A DNA stretch of 64,000 nucleotides from JAGQPD01 sp020426865 (GCA_041399065.1 JAWKTN010000001.1:434001-498000), one strand, 5' to 3'. Shown: positions 1-9,867, counted from the stretch's first letter. The notes: a model not told the origin generated them from the sequence alone. A program made the numbers and translations.

Positions 1-2
1 TA

Positions 3-590
3 GAACCGCGCGCCTACGACCCACGACTTGCCGCAACATTGATCCGCGTGGCGGCCGACCAACTGACGAAAGTGGCCGAGAAGGCCGGTGAACCAGCCCC
101 GACGCTCAACGACATTGTGTTGGCCCATCCTCCCAATGAAGCCGCCCAGGTCGCCACGCAAGGCATCGCTCAATACCTTTCCAATGTTGGCCTGAATGTT
201 ACCTTGCGGGAGCTTTCCCTCGAATCCCCATCTCTTGAAGATCAGGACTGGGATCTACGTTACGCGGAATTGACGATCGCCGAACCTGCGGATGATCTCC
301 CGCGACTCTTGGGTACTCAGGGAGTCGTGCGTGGGGGGACGCCTTACTTGGAATTGGCCTTGCGTAAGCTGCAGCAGGCCACAACCTGGTCACAGGCTCG
401 GCAAATTCTTTCCGACATCCATCGATTGGCTCACGAGGAGGTGACCGTCGTACCCCTTTGGCAGCTTTCAGAATTCATGGCGGCAAACGAAATGATCGAG
501 GGAATTGGCAACGCCCCGGTGTCGTTGTTCGATTCAGTCGAAAACTGGCGAATCCGCAGCGACTCACCCTCGTCCGTCACTCAGCGATAA
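3..590 (+). CDS. Solute-binding protein, family 5 type (C-terminal part)
   Basis: The reading frame is open from the left edge, so the gene starts outside the window; 195 codons are visible. The visible part has the layout of the second lobe of extracellular family 5 (peptide/nickel-type) ABC-transporter binding proteins: a stretch with several short hydrophobic strands, the pattern GTPYLELALRKLQQATT, and the closing segment IHRLAHEEVTVVPLWQL, where these proteins describe the last turn 'late aspect of binding followed by P-L-W'. It would bind oligopeptides or a similar solute in the periplasm. The next gene starts 3 bases after its stop, so both are probably co-transcribed. No permease or ATPase genes follow. 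The family call rests on the C-terminal pattern only. Confidence 0.6.
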   Translation, partial: EPRAYDPRLAATLIRVAADQLTKVAEKAGEPAPTLNDIVLAHPPNEAAQVATQGIAQYLSNVGLNVTLRELSLESPSLEDQDWDLRYAELTIAEPADDLPRLLGTQGVVRGGTPYLELALRKLQQATTWSQARQILSDIHRLAHEEVTVVPLWQLSEFMAANEMIEGIGNAPVSLFDSVENWRIRSDSPSSVTQR

Positions 591-592
591 AC

Positions 593-2209
593 ATGTTGCG
601 ACAACCACAAATCATCGACGTCTCTTCGCATCATTCACGGACAGCCTGCCGTGTGCTGTCATCGTGCATGGCGCACGTCGTTGGCGTGTTGTTGGTATGT
701 TGCTTGCATACGAATAGTTCCCTAGCGGACGAAGTCTGGGATGTGGCGCCCTACCGAGTCCATGTTTGGATGGTCCTCGACAACTCGCCACGCACCCGTG
801 ACACCTGGCAGGGGCAACAGCAAGTGTTGGAGGACCTCGTTGCATCTCAATTTGGCGCGGCGTGGCAGCTGCAGATCGAGCCTTCCCCCGTCGCCTGGAA
901 CTCGCAAGGGGAGGACGGGAACGCTCTTTTGCCCGAATGGCAATCGATCCACGCGGTTTTTGCCCAACTCGACGCGACCGACAAGCTATTCGTCGTTCAT
1001 GTTGATGGCCTCCCAGACCTGACCTTCATGACGTCGTTCAGAGAATACGATTGCGCGACACGCACCTGGGGACCCGATCTATCGCGTCAGACCATACAAG
1101 CAGCTCGACTTGGTCGCGATGTGTTCCTCGGTATCCTCACAGCGTTCCAACCGATCGGTCGGATCGATCGCGTCCGCGACGATGGGGTCATCCTTCGAAT
1201 GCGTGCCGGCGTGCTCGCCGACGCTACCTCTTCACCGCTGATGCCTGCTCCAGGAGACATCTTGCGGCCGATACTGCGTCGTAACGACTCGGATGGCCAA
1301 CCTCGCGAGGGAGGCATCCAACCCGTACCATGGACCGTGTTGCAGACACAATCACGCGACCGCTCGACGGTCAAATGTCAGCTGCTCAGCGGACTGGCCA
1401 GCCCATTGCGTACGCGGAGTACTCGACGAGTGGAACGCTATGCGATCACCGCTCGACCGACGCACAACACGACGACTTTGGTGCTTCGCGACAAAACCGA
1501 CAACTCGAAACCGCTGATCGGATACGATGTCTACCGGAAGGACCCCGAAAGCAGTGCCAAGCATCTCGTTGGCCGCACCGATTGGCAGGGCCAGCTGTTG
1601 CTCGAACGCGGGGATGAGCCATTGCAAACGCTGTACATCAAGAACGGAGCTGCAGTTCTGTCGCGTCTGCCGCTGATTGTCGGTTTCGAACGACAAACGG
1701 TGGCCTATCTGACCGACGACAGCGCTCGACTTGAAGCCGAAGGCTTCCTGACGGGAATCCAAGAAGAGCTGGTCGACGTTGTTGTACGCCGCAAGATCAT
1801 GGCAGCACGAATTCAACAGCGAATTGAAAATAACCAACTGAACGAAGCGGAAAAGATGCTCGACGATATGCGTCTCCTGCCGACGCGCGAACAAATGTCA
1901 ATTAAGTTGCAAGATCGGCAACAGATGCTGACATCCAACGACCGCGGCATCCAGGCGCGCATCGACCGCCTATTCAGCGATACGTTTACGATTCTCAGCA
2001 CGCAACTCAATCCGTCCGACATCGACGAACTTCGCGGGAAGATCAACGAGGCGCGGCGTAATCCCCCCACTCCTCCCGCTAGCGCACGTAACAATGCACC
2101 CGCCGAACCAGCCCTCCCGGCAACCCGCGGCTCCAGAGCCCCTGCCGCGGAAATTGACACATCGCCGCCATCCAACAACGACGACTTTGGCGACTTTGGC
2201 GATGGATGA
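593..2209 (+). CDS. Secreted protein of unknown function
   Basis: I do not recognise a named family. I chose ATG 593 because it lies 3 bases after the upstream stop and gives a plausible export signal: a hydrophobic run (MAHVVGVLLVCCLHT) followed by a polar start of the mature chain around residue 45. An upstream in-frame ATG at 458 would overlap the previous gene by 130 bases and is unlikely. The chain has a globular first half rich in Trp, Val and Asp, then a charged probable coiled-coil segment (about residues 390-490) with many Glu, Arg and Gln, and ends in a low-complexity Pro/Ala/Asn tail closing with DDFGDFGDG. Tandem position behind a solute-binding protein suggests an envelope role, but the function is open. 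Confidence 0.75.
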   Translation: MLRQPQIIDVSSHHSRTACRVLSSCMAHVVGVLLVCCLHTNSSLADEVWDVAPYRVHVWMVLDNSPRTRDTWQGQQQVLEDLVASQFGAAWQLQIEPSPVAWNSQGEDGNALLPEWQSIHAVFAQLDATDKLFVVHVDGLPDLTFMTSFREYDCATRTWGPDLSRQTIQAARLGRDVFLGILTAFQPIGRIDRVRDDGVILRMRAGVLADATSSPLMPAPGDILRPILRRNDSDGQPREGGIQPVPWTVLQTQSRDRSTVKCQLLSGLASPLRTRSTRRVERYAITARPTHNTTTLVLRDKTDNSKPLIGYDVYRKDPESSAKHLVGRTDWQGQLLLERGDEPLQTLYIKNGAAVLSRLPLIVGFERQTVAYLTDDSARLEAEGFLTGIQEELVDVVVRRKIMAARIQQRIENNQLNEAEKMLDDMRLLPTREQMSIKLQDRQQMLTSNDRGIQARIDRLFSDTFTILSTQLNPSDIDELRGKINEARRNPPTPPASARNNAPAEPALPATRGSRAPAAEIDTSPPSNNDDFGDFGDG

Positions 2210-2248
2210 CGATCATATAAGTCGTTAGTCTTTCAATTGGAAAGTTGA

Positions 2249-3673
2249 TCATCGCAGCCACGAGATCACGAACAGCAGTGCCAGTAACGCGCCGAATGCC
2301 ATCGACACAGGAATCGCGATTACGAGAGACAATAAGATGACGTTTGTTGTCGAGCGCGAATCTGGTGGAGGAAATAGAGGCTGCATGCTCTGTAGATAAT
2401 CGTCGTCCTGAATAGGAATGAGTGGCGGTTCACGGTGCGTGTCTTCGCTGTCGGCCGCGCGCGACCGCGTTTGCTGGGAATGCAGGTTGGAACTGCTGCC
2501 AGGACGAAGCTCCCGTGCCGGCTCCTCAAAAATCGAACCCTCGTTGGTCGACGGCAACTCGACGGAATCCTCCTCGTCGGCATCGTTGGCCGGCAAGGGT
2601 GGGACCATCCACGGCGAGCGATGCATCGGCCGCGTCGTCAGTGGGCTGAGATGTTCCGCCCACGGTTCCAGTCGAGCAACCACTTCGGATGCCGACGATA
2701 TCCGCTTGGCCGGCTCCTTCTCCATCATATCCGCAATCACTTCCACAAACTCTTCACTTAACGCCGGCTGAAATCGGCGTGGATGCCAAGGCGTCTCCTC
2801 ACAATGCCGGCGGGTTTTTTCGCGAGTCGAACCGCCAGGAAAGGGAACCTTGCCGGTCACTGCGTAATACAATGTGCAACCGAGAGAATAGATGTCGCTG
2901 GCGGGAGTGATATCGCGTGGCGACATGATTTGTTCGGGGGAAATATAGTCCGCCGTCCCGACAATCTTTCCCGCTCGCGGGTCGCTCTCATCACCATCCA
3001 GAAAACCTGCCAACCCCAGATCGGAAACCTTCGCCCGACCATCGGGTGTCACTAGAATATTGCCCGGCTTCACGTCGCGATGAATCAAGCCCAAATCGTG
3101 TGCCGCTTGTAGCCCCTTGGCAGCCTGCGTGATGATCGACGCGGCATGTTGGGCCCGAAGCGGTCCCTCCGTGCGCAGTAATCGCCGAAGGTCCGTCCCC
3201 GGTACAAACTCCGTGACCAAGAAATAGACCTTGCCGTCGTGACCGGCATCGTAGGCTCGCACCAGGTTCTCGTGATCCAATTTCGCCTGCGTCCGGATCT
3301 CCAATGTAAAATTTTCAATTGCCTCCGGCGTTGAACGATGATAGGGCAGCACCTTGATCGCAACTTCGCGACCCATCAGCTTATGTTCCGCTTTGAAGAC
3401 TTGCCCCATTCCGCCCTGCGCAATCCAGTCCGTAATCACGTACGGCCCCAGCGTCAGCTTGGCGCGCCCCGCCTTCAACTGCTCCGCCTGATAGGGCGTC
3501 AACATCTTCATGAAAACCATCTGCTCGGACAACTCCTCGTCCGAAACATTCAGAAACGATGGGATATTGTGCAGTGCACGAACCGCGTCCAACGCGCGCT
3601 CAATCTGCGCCGCCGTCACCAGACCGCTGCGTAAGGCCGCCGATTGCAGTAATGAACGACTGGTAATCCCCAT
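2249..3673 (-). CDS. Membrane-anchored serine/threonine protein kinase
   Basis: This Hanks-type kinase of 474 residues phosphorylates Ser/Thr on protein substrates. Its parts are visible in order: a helical N-terminal segment of about 75 residues, glycine loop AQGGMG (85-90), catalytic lysine in AIKVL (Lys107), HRDVKPGN catalytic loop (198-205), and DLG in place of DFG (218-220), common in bacterial kinases. A Ser/Thr/Pro-rich linker follows, then one C-terminal membrane segment (NVILLSLVIAIPVSMAFGAL) that places the kinase domain in the cytoplasm. I chose ATG 3673 (MGITSRSLL); the frame opens 57 bases earlier without a better start. No extracellular sensor domain is present beyond the anchor. 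Substrate is unknown. Confidence 0.93.
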   Translation of the reverse strand: MGITSRSLLQSAALRSGLVTAAQIERALDAVRALHNIPSFLNVSDEELSEQMVFMKMLTPYQAEQLKAGRAKLTLGPYVITDWIAQGGMGQVFKAEHKLMGREVAIKVLPYHRSTPEAIENFTLEIRTQAKLDHENLVRAYDAGHDGKVYFLVTEFVPGTDLRRLLRTEGPLRAQHAASIITQAAKGLQAAHDLGLIHRDVKPGNILVTPDGRAKVSDLGLAGFLDGDESDPRAGKIVGTADYISPEQIMSPRDITPASDIYSLGCTLYYAVTGKVPFPGGSTREKTRRHCEETPWHPRRFQPALSEEFVEVIADMMEKEPAKRISSASEVVARLEPWAEHLSPLTTRPMHRSPWMVPPLPANDADEEDSVELPSTNEGSIFEEPARELRPGSSSNLHSQQTRSRAADSEDTHREPPLIPIQDDDYLQSMQPLFPPPDSRSTTNVILLSLVIAIPVSMAFGALLALLFVISWLR

Positions 3674-3843
3674 GGAACGCCCACCTTGACGGGATGAAAG
3701 ATAAGCCCAAACCGTTGCCTCACCGTCCACCTAAAATGTAGATCACCCGCCTGTGAAAATACAGCCCGTTCCCACCAATCCGCGCGCGAATTCCGAAATC
3801 TTTCGCTCTGTTTTTCGCTCGCCCCCGCTCCAACACTGCCGGT

Positions 3844-4548
3844 TCATGTCCCCCGCGTCGATGGCCCGCCCGACGTAAAGCCCCGCCGGACCCAACCCTC
3901 CGGTACGGGCGCCTCGAAACACAACGCAGCACCACCGACCGGATGCTGTAATTCAAGTCGTCGCGAATGAAGTGCTATTCCCGCTGCAAACCCGCAGGTA
4001 CTACCGTACTTGCGGTCCCCAACGATCGGCAAACCCCGCGCCGCACACTGGACCCGTATTTGATGCTTCCGTCCGCTACGCAGTTCGACCGTCAACCTTG
4101 TGAATCCCCCCGCGATTCTTGACTCGACACGGTAACTTAAGACGGCATGCACCGCACCACCGGTTCCGGCTCGCGCGACCTCCATGCGGTGTCGGGCGTC
4201 GTTCTTGTGCAACCAGTCTTCCCACGTCCCCTCCCTTTGGGGCACATCGCCGTGCACGACCGCCCAATAGACTTTTTCGACCGTGCGACCACGAAACTGC
4301 TCATTCAAGCGAGCGGCCGCCTTCGACGTGCGAGCAAAAACGATCACACCACTGACGGCGGCATCCAGGCGACTGACCACGCCCAAGTAGACGTTGCCCG
4401 GCTTATGGTACTTCACCTTCAGGTACTGCCGTCCCCAGTCCAGTAGCGTCGGCTTGCCGGCGAGAGCACCCATCGTGGGCAATTCGGCCGGTTTATTGAG
4501 CACCAGCAGGTGGTTGTCTTCGTAAAGGATCGTGGGTTTACCAGGCAT
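3844..4548 (-). CDS. RluA-family RNA pseudouridine synthase
   Basis: The product (234 residues) converts specific uridines in rRNA or tRNA to pseudouridine. It shows the family start ILYEDNHLLVLNKPAELP, the catalytic motif VSRLDAAVSG with Asp62 as nucleophile (family consensus HRLDxxTSG; here Val-Ser replaces the usual His and preceding residue), and the late motif GRKHQIRVQCAARGLPIVGDRKYG. There is no N-terminal S4 domain, as in short RluA/TruC-like members. ATG 4548 was preferred over a GTG 12 bases upstream. It is co-directional with the kinase downstream and the acyltransferase upstream. The exact target base cannot be read from sequence. Confidence 0.9.
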   Translation of the reverse strand: MPGKPTILYEDNHLLVLNKPAELPTMGALAGKPTLLDWGRQYLKVKYHKPGNVYLGVVSRLDAAVSGVIVFARTSKAAARLNEQFRGRTVEKVYWAVVHGDVPQREGTWEDWLHKNDARHRMEVARAGTGGAVHAVLSYRVESRIAGGFTRLTVELRSGRKHQIRVQCAARGLPIVGDRKYGSTCGFAAGIALHSRRLELQHPVGGAALCFEAPVPEGWVRRGFTSGGPSTRGT

Positions 4549-4578
4549 AGGGGATAACACTTCGAGCCAACACCGCGC

Positions 4579-5955
4579 CTACGTCGCGGCACCGACCGGC
4601 TCTGCCGCACAATTGGCATATTGTCGCAAATGATGCAAATAGAGCTCAAGGAATTGCCGGGCATCGCTTGGTTCAAAATAGTAAGGGTCACAACGTACGC
4701 TGATCGTCAACTGCTTCGCATAGGTCATGATTGCCAATGAGGTACGCGTTAGGTCACGCAACGGTGGAACACCGGAAAACCGCTCGATGATGATGTTGCC
4801 GGATTGAACCAGACCCTCCTTCCTCCGCAATTTCGCCGTAAAACGGCGGCTGGGATCGCCATTGTTGGTGAGCACCGCGGACGATAAGCAACGGCGTCTT
4901 CCGAGCAGCCAACGCATGATCCGCGGCGAATTCTCTGCCGCCGATATCGTATCGATGAAATTGACTCCCACTCGATGATGCTTGATCTTGGCCGTCTCTT
5001 CGCGGATCGATTGCAAAAGCTGCGTCGGTCGGTCACATTCACGTTGCTCGCGAGTCAAAAACGTGTAGCTTGTCATATTGGCCGCCGGCATGCCGTATTC
5101 CTCCTTGTCTCGCATGTCGGTCGGCATCAGCAAACGAATTGGCTGCCGCCGACTTCGCTTGTCGTGCCGCTCGTTCCAAGAGCGAACGGTTTGAAATAGA
5201 AGAAACAGCATGACGTCATTCATCATCACACCGTCACGTAGTGACGCGTCGCGCAACGCCGCGTGCTCCGCCTCGCTTATTGTCTGCACCTCGATCCCCG
5301 GGAATGACGGTCGATCGACGCGAACTGTGCGAGGCAGGGACACAGGAAGCACCCGCCGCCCAAATACCGTACGAAGCTCACGAAAGATCGCCTTCCAAAG
5401 CGTCCACTGATTCTCCTGAGCATACGCATCAATCATCCGACGCCGACGATTACGCAATAGCCTCGCATCAAGCGGTAGCAGCTCGTTCTTTTCGTTGCCA
5501 AAGTACCGGTCATAGAATACCAACAAATCCCCAATGAAACGAAATGCGCCTGTGCCATCCGTTACCGCATGGTGGAATTGCAGGACGATCCGAGTTGTCG
5601 AATCGTCGCAACGTACCCAGATCCGTAATCCCAATTCGCGCGACATGTCGAATCCTTCACCGCCATCGCACTGAACCGGCACGTCATCCGTGTTCCAATC
5701 GATCGGAGGAAACATCCCATCGCTCGATACCCAACAGAGCATCCCCCTTTTAGCTGGTCGAATCACCGCCTTCAACAAAATGTGGCGATCCATCGCCTGC
5801 CGCAACGCAGCCTCAAACGCCTCCCGATCCAATACGCCCTGGCACTCGATCTGGATGACGTACGTCATCGGATAAGCCGAATTCTCATCCACCAGAAAAA
5901 AGCGATCGATCGGCGCAAGGTGGAGCGGAAATACGTTAGCTTGTTTTTCGTTCAT
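4579..5955 (-). CDS. Stand-alone condensation-type acyltransferase
   Basis: A 458-residue protein with the layout of condensation/wax-ester-synthase/alcohol acyltransferase enzymes. These transfer an acyl group from a thioester to an amine or alcohol. The active-site motif HHxxxDG is present as HHAVTDG, after an N-terminal segment of alternating strands and helices (PLHLAPIDRFFLVDENSAYP...). A second family pattern near the middle is NDVMLFLLFQTVRSW followed by RLLMPTDMRD. I chose ATG 5955; an ATG at 6048 extends the protein by a non-conserved leader. No carrier-protein, adenylation or ketosynthase gene is near, so it works outside an NRPS line. Donor and acceptor are unknown. Confidence 0.75.
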   Translation of the reverse strand: MNEKQANVFPLHLAPIDRFFLVDENSAYPMTYVIQIECQGVLDREAFEAALRQAMDRHILLKAVIRPAKRGMLCWVSSDGMFPPIDWNTDDVPVQCDGGEGFDMSRELGLRIWVRCDDSTTRIVLQFHHAVTDGTGAFRFIGDLLVFYDRYFGNEKNELLPLDARLLRNRRRRMIDAYAQENQWTLWKAIFRELRTVFGRRVLPVSLPRTVRVDRPSFPGIEVQTISEAEHAALRDASLRDGVMMNDVMLFLLFQTVRSWNERHDKRSRRQPIRLLMPTDMRDKEEYGMPAANMTSYTFLTREQRECDRPTQLLQSIREETAKIKHHRVGVNFIDTISAAENSPRIMRWLLGRRRCLSSAVLTNNGDPSRRFTAKLRRKEGLVQSGNIIIERFSGVPPLRDLTRTSLAIMTYAKQLTISVRCDPYYFEPSDARQFLELYLHHLRQYANCAAEPVGAAT

Positions 5956-6142
5956 CAAATCTGTAATCTCTACTTGGAAGGCACCGCAGCGATACCGTTG
6001 TTGATCCACGTCAATCGCCCGTGCTGCCACCAGGACTTGCGCCATCAAACAGGCTCGCTATCAAACCGGCAACGATCTCGTTCGCGATACTCGGTTGCTA
6101 GAGTTCGTCGCCTTCGCACTGTTCGTCACCCCTGAGTCCGCC

Positions 6143-6739
6143 GTGCCCAATCAACCCAAACCCCTGATTCTCGCGAGTAAATCGCCCCGACGCAAGGAGT
6201 TGCTGACCGAGGCCGGTTATGAATTTCTCCTCGACCCGGCCGACGATTCGGCCGAATGCGGTATTTGCAGCCGTGAAACACCACCCGAATTAGTGGCTCG
6301 CCTGGCGTTCCAAAAAGCCAAAGACGTCGCACAAAGAACGGCCGTGGGTACCGTACTCGGTTGCGACACCGTGGCCGAATGCCACGGACAAGTGCTGGGA
6401 AAACCGGTCGACCGCGATCATGCCCGTCAAATGCTGCAGTTGCTTCGCGGCCGTCCCCACCACGTCTATTCCGGCATCTGCCTCTGGGTCCGCCCCAACG
6501 ATCATGTCGCCGTTCAGGTCGATCGCACGCGCCTGCAAATGGACGCGATCCTTGACCAAGATATCGAAGCGTACCTCGATAGCGGCCTCTGGCAAGGAAA
6601 AGCCGGTGCCTTCGGCTACCAGGATCGACTGGGATGGGTCCATGTCGTGGAAGGGAGCGAGTCAAACGTCGTGGGCCTACCGCTGGAATTGCTCGCCAGG
6701 ATGTTCGCGAACCTCGACGGTGATTCCTCCTGTCCGTAG
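6143..6739 (+). CDS. maf: Maf-family nucleoside triphosphate pyrophosphatase
   Basis: Maf proteins hydrolyse non-canonical or excess NTPs (such as dTTP, UTP or modified pyrimidines) to NMP and PPi and are linked to septum formation. The sequence has the family signature LILASKSPRRKELL near the N-terminus, then LGCDTVAECHGQVLGKP with the catalytic acid, and the late block GKAGAFGYQDRLGWVHVVEGSESNVVGLPLELL. The start GTG 6143 (MPNQPKPLIL) puts the signature at residues 8-20; an ATG at 6095 adds a leader not seen in the family. It is divergent from the acyltransferase gene and converges with the membrane-protein gene at 6761. Confidence 0.93.
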   Translation: MPNQPKPLILASKSPRRKELLTEAGYEFLLDPADDSAECGICSRETPPELVARLAFQKAKDVAQRTAVGTVLGCDTVAECHGQVLGKPVDRDHARQMLQLLRGRPHHVYSGICLWVRPNDHVAVQVDRTRLQMDAILDQDIEAYLDSGLWQGKAGAFGYQDRLGWVHVVEGSESNVVGLPLELLARMFANLDGDSSCP

Positions 6740-6760
6740 CCGCCCAACACAACGTGGCCG

Positions 6761-7285
6761 CTATCTTTTTTTCGCTTCCAGTTGCTCGCGCTCCACTCGT
6801 TCCATGGCGGTTCTCATTGGCCAGTACGATCGTAGCATCAAGCCCGTACCACTGGCTAACAAACCGATCATCAGCAAGAAATGCGTCAGTTTGCCACTTA
6901 GATGGAATGAGATGGAACTGAGGATCTCAATGATGAGAATTGCCAAGCCGATGATCGTCAACCCCCAGGCCCACGCCATTCTCGCATCGAAAAACAAGGC
7001 CACCACCCCCACAAAAAACGGGACAAATAAAATCCCCATCGACGTCGTCCGAATCGCACCCAATTCACCGCCGCCGCTCCCGGCGCGGATCATCCGGCTG
7101 AAAATACCATGCCCCGCCGTCGACATCACGACCGAGTCAAAGAACAGCCACAGCCCTAACAAAGCCAATGCTAACCCAAAAAGGAAGAGTCCCACGCCCC
7201 CTTCAGACCCTCCCGATCCACGACGCAATCCTCCGTCGTCTTCGGCCGACACCTCCGGCCGCTTGTTGTCGTGCTTGTCGCTCAT
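6761..7285 (-). CDS. Small four-helix membrane protein of unknown function
   Basis: A 174-residue protein with an acidic, disordered N-terminus (about 25 residues), then four hydrophobic segments: GLFLFGLALALLGLWLFF, SMGILFVPFFVGVVALFF, WAWGLTIIGLAILIIEIL and FLLMIGLLASGTGLMLRSYW, and a charged C-terminal tail. The start codon overlaps the stop of the large cytochrome-dehydrogenase gene (ATGA at 7282-7285), so the two are translationally coupled. It may help anchor or assemble that exported protein, but this is inferred only from the coupling. I know no named family. Confidence 0.8.
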   Translation of the reverse strand: MSDKHDNKRPEVSAEDDGGLRRGSGGSEGGVGLFLFGLALALLGLWLFFDSVVMSTAGHGIFSRMIRAGSGGGELGAIRTTSMGILFVPFFVGVVALFFDARMAWAWGLTIIGLAILIIEILSSISFHLSGKLTHFLLMIGLLASGTGLMLRSYWPMRTAMERVEREQLEAKKR

Positions 7286-9807
7286 CGCGTTTCAATCCCT
7301 GCCTGCAAGAAGGCCAATAGGTCACGTACGTCGTCCACCGAAAACCGTTCCAACAATTCTGTGGGCATGATCGAAGCGTCACTCGGTGTACGAAGTTCAA
7401 TCTCCGCACTTCGCAACATGAACGTCGCTCCCGCGGCGTCCGCATAGAATTCTTCACCACTGTCGCCAGGCCGCGGCAATCGCATACCGGTCCGAGTTTT
7501 GCCATCCACGGTTTGCAACACCCACGTTTCATATCGCGGTGCAATTTCGCGATTTGGCAGCAGGATCGACAACAACACTCCATCCCCCACCTGCTGCCGG
7601 GCAATACTCGTCAGATCCGGCCCAACCGAACCACCCCGACCACCGTGACGATGGCAGTTCGAACATGCGGCGCCAGCGGAAAAAAATAGCCGCTCACCCG
7701 ATATTGCGTCACCAGTCTGCTCCCCCAACAATTCTTGCCATCGCCCCAGCTCGTGCGATGCTGGCAACTCCACTTTCCCCTGCTTTTGACCACCTGCCAA
7801 TCGCAACACGCGTTTCGCCTCGCGACTCACCTCCGTCGATGGCCCTCGAGCCAATCGCTCGAGTAATTCACGGTGCCGATCGAGCGACCATGACAAACCA
7901 ACAATCGCCCAACAGCGTTTATCCGTCGACTCGTCTTCATCTGCTGCCGCGTCGATGAGCATCTTCTCCAGGTCACCTTTGCGGCGAAGCGCCATCGTCC
8001 GCAAGACCTCGTGCTCTAATCGTGGCTCGTCCGAACCTAACATCGATGTCAGCAAGTCCATCGTTATCAGCTCGTCGTCCGGAGGCAACAGACGCAAAGA
8101 CCACGATCGCAATAGCGGTGGCCGATCCTCCGCACGCAGCTCTTGACGCAAAAGTGTCTGTATGATGTCACCATTGCGAGGCGTACCATCGCCGTCGAGC
8201 CACTCCAGGGCAGCTAGGATCGCCAGATAATAACGTTCGTCACTGATCTCGCCATACAACAGTGCCGCCACATGATCCCGCAACGCTGTAATTCTCTCGT
8301 CGGCGACCCATCGTACCGCATAGAGCCTAACCTGCGGATCGGCATCTGACAACGCCTCGGCCAACATAGCGTCACGTTCCGATGTCCCCCGCCAACGTTG
8401 CACCTGCAACCACCCTAACCGTGCCGAAGCTCCAAACAGTCGCAGCCCCACGCTTTCCGGATCGATGTCCGACTGCTGGGCAACCCACGCCGCGACACCT
8501 CGCTGACGAGCCCAAACATTGTCCGAATCGAGCCACCCGAGACGGCGACTGCGATCGTACCGACCCTGCATGCGCGATGCCAGTTCGTCGCCACCGGTCG
8601 CCGCGCGATCCTCGGCTGCCTTCCCCCTTCCTCCCCATGCGTCGTTTTGTAACCGCCACACCGCACCCTTGCCATGGACCGGATAACTGCGATCGATCCA
8701 ATCGGCGAAATAGAGCGATCCGTCAGGTGCCACAACCATCCCCGTCGGGCGGAAGTCCGCGTCTCCTTGCACCACGACCTCCCGCTTCGCAACCAGGCTC
8801 GAATACCCCCCATCCAACTGGTACCGCTCAATCCGATGATCTCCCCAACTGCTTACCCACAGCGCCTCCTCGTGCGGAACCAGTGCTGTGGGCGCTTCCC
8901 CCGTGCCACACAACATCGGCAACGTGCCGGGCAATTCGCCATCCCACGCCTGCAAAGGATGGACTCCCGCACGACCGTACTCCCAACGATGGCCGTAATC
9001 TCCCGTCTCCACGACATTGATCAATCGGCAAGGCGGACTGGCGTCAGGATCGTTGTCGACGACAAACACGCGACGTCCCATTTGGCAGATACTGAAGGGA
9101 TTCCAAAATCCAATCGCATATCGCTCGATCCCACCCAACTCGTCCGACATACGGAAAATAGTACCTACGCCACCACGCCCCGTCAGCGACTTCCCGTCAC
9201 TCCCCGTCAAATGGTACTCGCCACCAAAGTTTTCTCCCAACCCCAATAGCCACTGCCCCGTACTCAACCGACATATGCCGCTTAAGCCATTGTGTGGATA
9301 GTCCACGTCGGTCTCCAAACGGACGAGCGTTTTTACGTCGTCACACACCCCATCGCCATCCGCGTCCGACAATTGCTGCACGTCCCGGCGCGTCACCAGC
9401 AACAAGCGACTCTCGTCAACCGCCACCACATTCATCGCCTGCTGAAATCCATCAGCAAACGTCGACCACTGATCCCATAACCCATCGCCGTCACTGTCAA
9501 AGAAGCGGCGGATTCGGTCGCCCGCGGGACCAGTATAGTCCTCTCGCCGTTGGTGCGTGTGCGATTCGACGACAAGCAGACTTCCGTCGAACACCGTCAT
9601 CCCAATTGGCGTGACGATATCGGGTTCTGCGGCAACACGTTTCAATTGATATCCCTCGGATATCACACGTGGCTCAGCAGCGGCCACGAGGATTGAATTC
9701 CCTGGCCCGTCAAAAAGAAACCCTTGCCCGACGATTCCAGACAACAAACAGATTTCCATCCAACAACGGGCTACCGGTAGGGACAATTTGCAAATTGATT
9801 GAGGCAT
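7282..9807 (-). CDS. PVC-type membrane-bound dehydrogenase with HEAT and cytochrome c domains
   Basis: An 841-residue exported oxidoreductase of the type multiplied in planctomycetes. The N-terminal 400 residues form a sugar-dehydrogenase-like beta-propeller (PIGMTVFDGSLLVVESHTHQ, DGSLYFADWIDR). Asp-rich loops such as DSDGDGLWD and DADGDGVCDD are likely Ca sites. The middle (about 430-680) is helical with repeat-like LYAVRWVADER units, matching HEAT repeats. The C-terminal 140 residues hold one c-type heme site, CSNCH, followed by GRGGSVGPDLTSIARQ. The signal sequence is weak but is followed by AAAEPR. It should pass electrons from a carbohydrate-like substrate to the heme in the periplasm; the substrate is unknown. 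Confidence 0.88.
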   Translation of the reverse strand: MPQSICKLSLPVARCWMEICLLSGIVGQGFLFDGPGNSILVAAAEPRVISEGYQLKRVAAEPDIVTPIGMTVFDGSLLVVESHTHQRREDYTGPAGDRIRRFFDSDGDGLWDQWSTFADGFQQAMNVVAVDESRLLLVTRRDVQQLSDADGDGVCDDVKTLVRLETDVDYPHNGLSGICRLSTGQWLLGLGENFGGEYHLTGSDGKSLTGRGGVGTIFRMSDELGGIERYAIGFWNPFSICQMGRRVFVVDNDPDASPPCRLINVVETGDYGHRWEYGRAGVHPLQAWDGELPGTLPMLCGTGEAPTALVPHEEALWVSSWGDHRIERYQLDGGYSSLVAKREVVVQGDADFRPTGMVVAPDGSLYFADWIDRSYPVHGKGAVWRLQNDAWGGRGKAAEDRAATGGDELASRMQGRYDRSRRLGWLDSDNVWARQRGVAAWVAQQSDIDPESVGLRLFGASARLGWLQVQRWRGTSERDAMLAEALSDADPQVRLYAVRWVADERITALRDHVAALLYGEISDERYYLAILAALEWLDGDGTPRNGDIIQTLLRQELRAEDRPPLLRSWSLRLLPPDDELITMDLLTSMLGSDEPRLEHEVLRTMALRRKGDLEKMLIDAAADEDESTDKRCWAIVGLSWSLDRHRELLERLARGPSTEVSREAKRVLRLAGGQKQGKVELPASHELGRWQELLGEQTGDAISGERLFFSAGAACSNCHRHGGRGGSVGPDLTSIARQQVGDGVLLSILLPNREIAPRYETWVLQTVDGKTRTGMRLPRPGDSGEEFYADAAGATFMLRSAEIELRTPSDASIMPTELLERFSVDDVRDLLAFLQAGIETR

Positions 9808-9867
9808 GCGACGGCACTTTTGCAGCTACGAGTATTCACTGGAAAAGACAACTGTCGCTATTAGAAT

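Noticed and set aside
6420..7370. Plus-strand frame of 316 codons across maf and the antisense of a membrane gene
   Set aside because: It overlaps the maf gene in another frame and opposes the 6761-7285 gene; composition is that of an antisense shadow.
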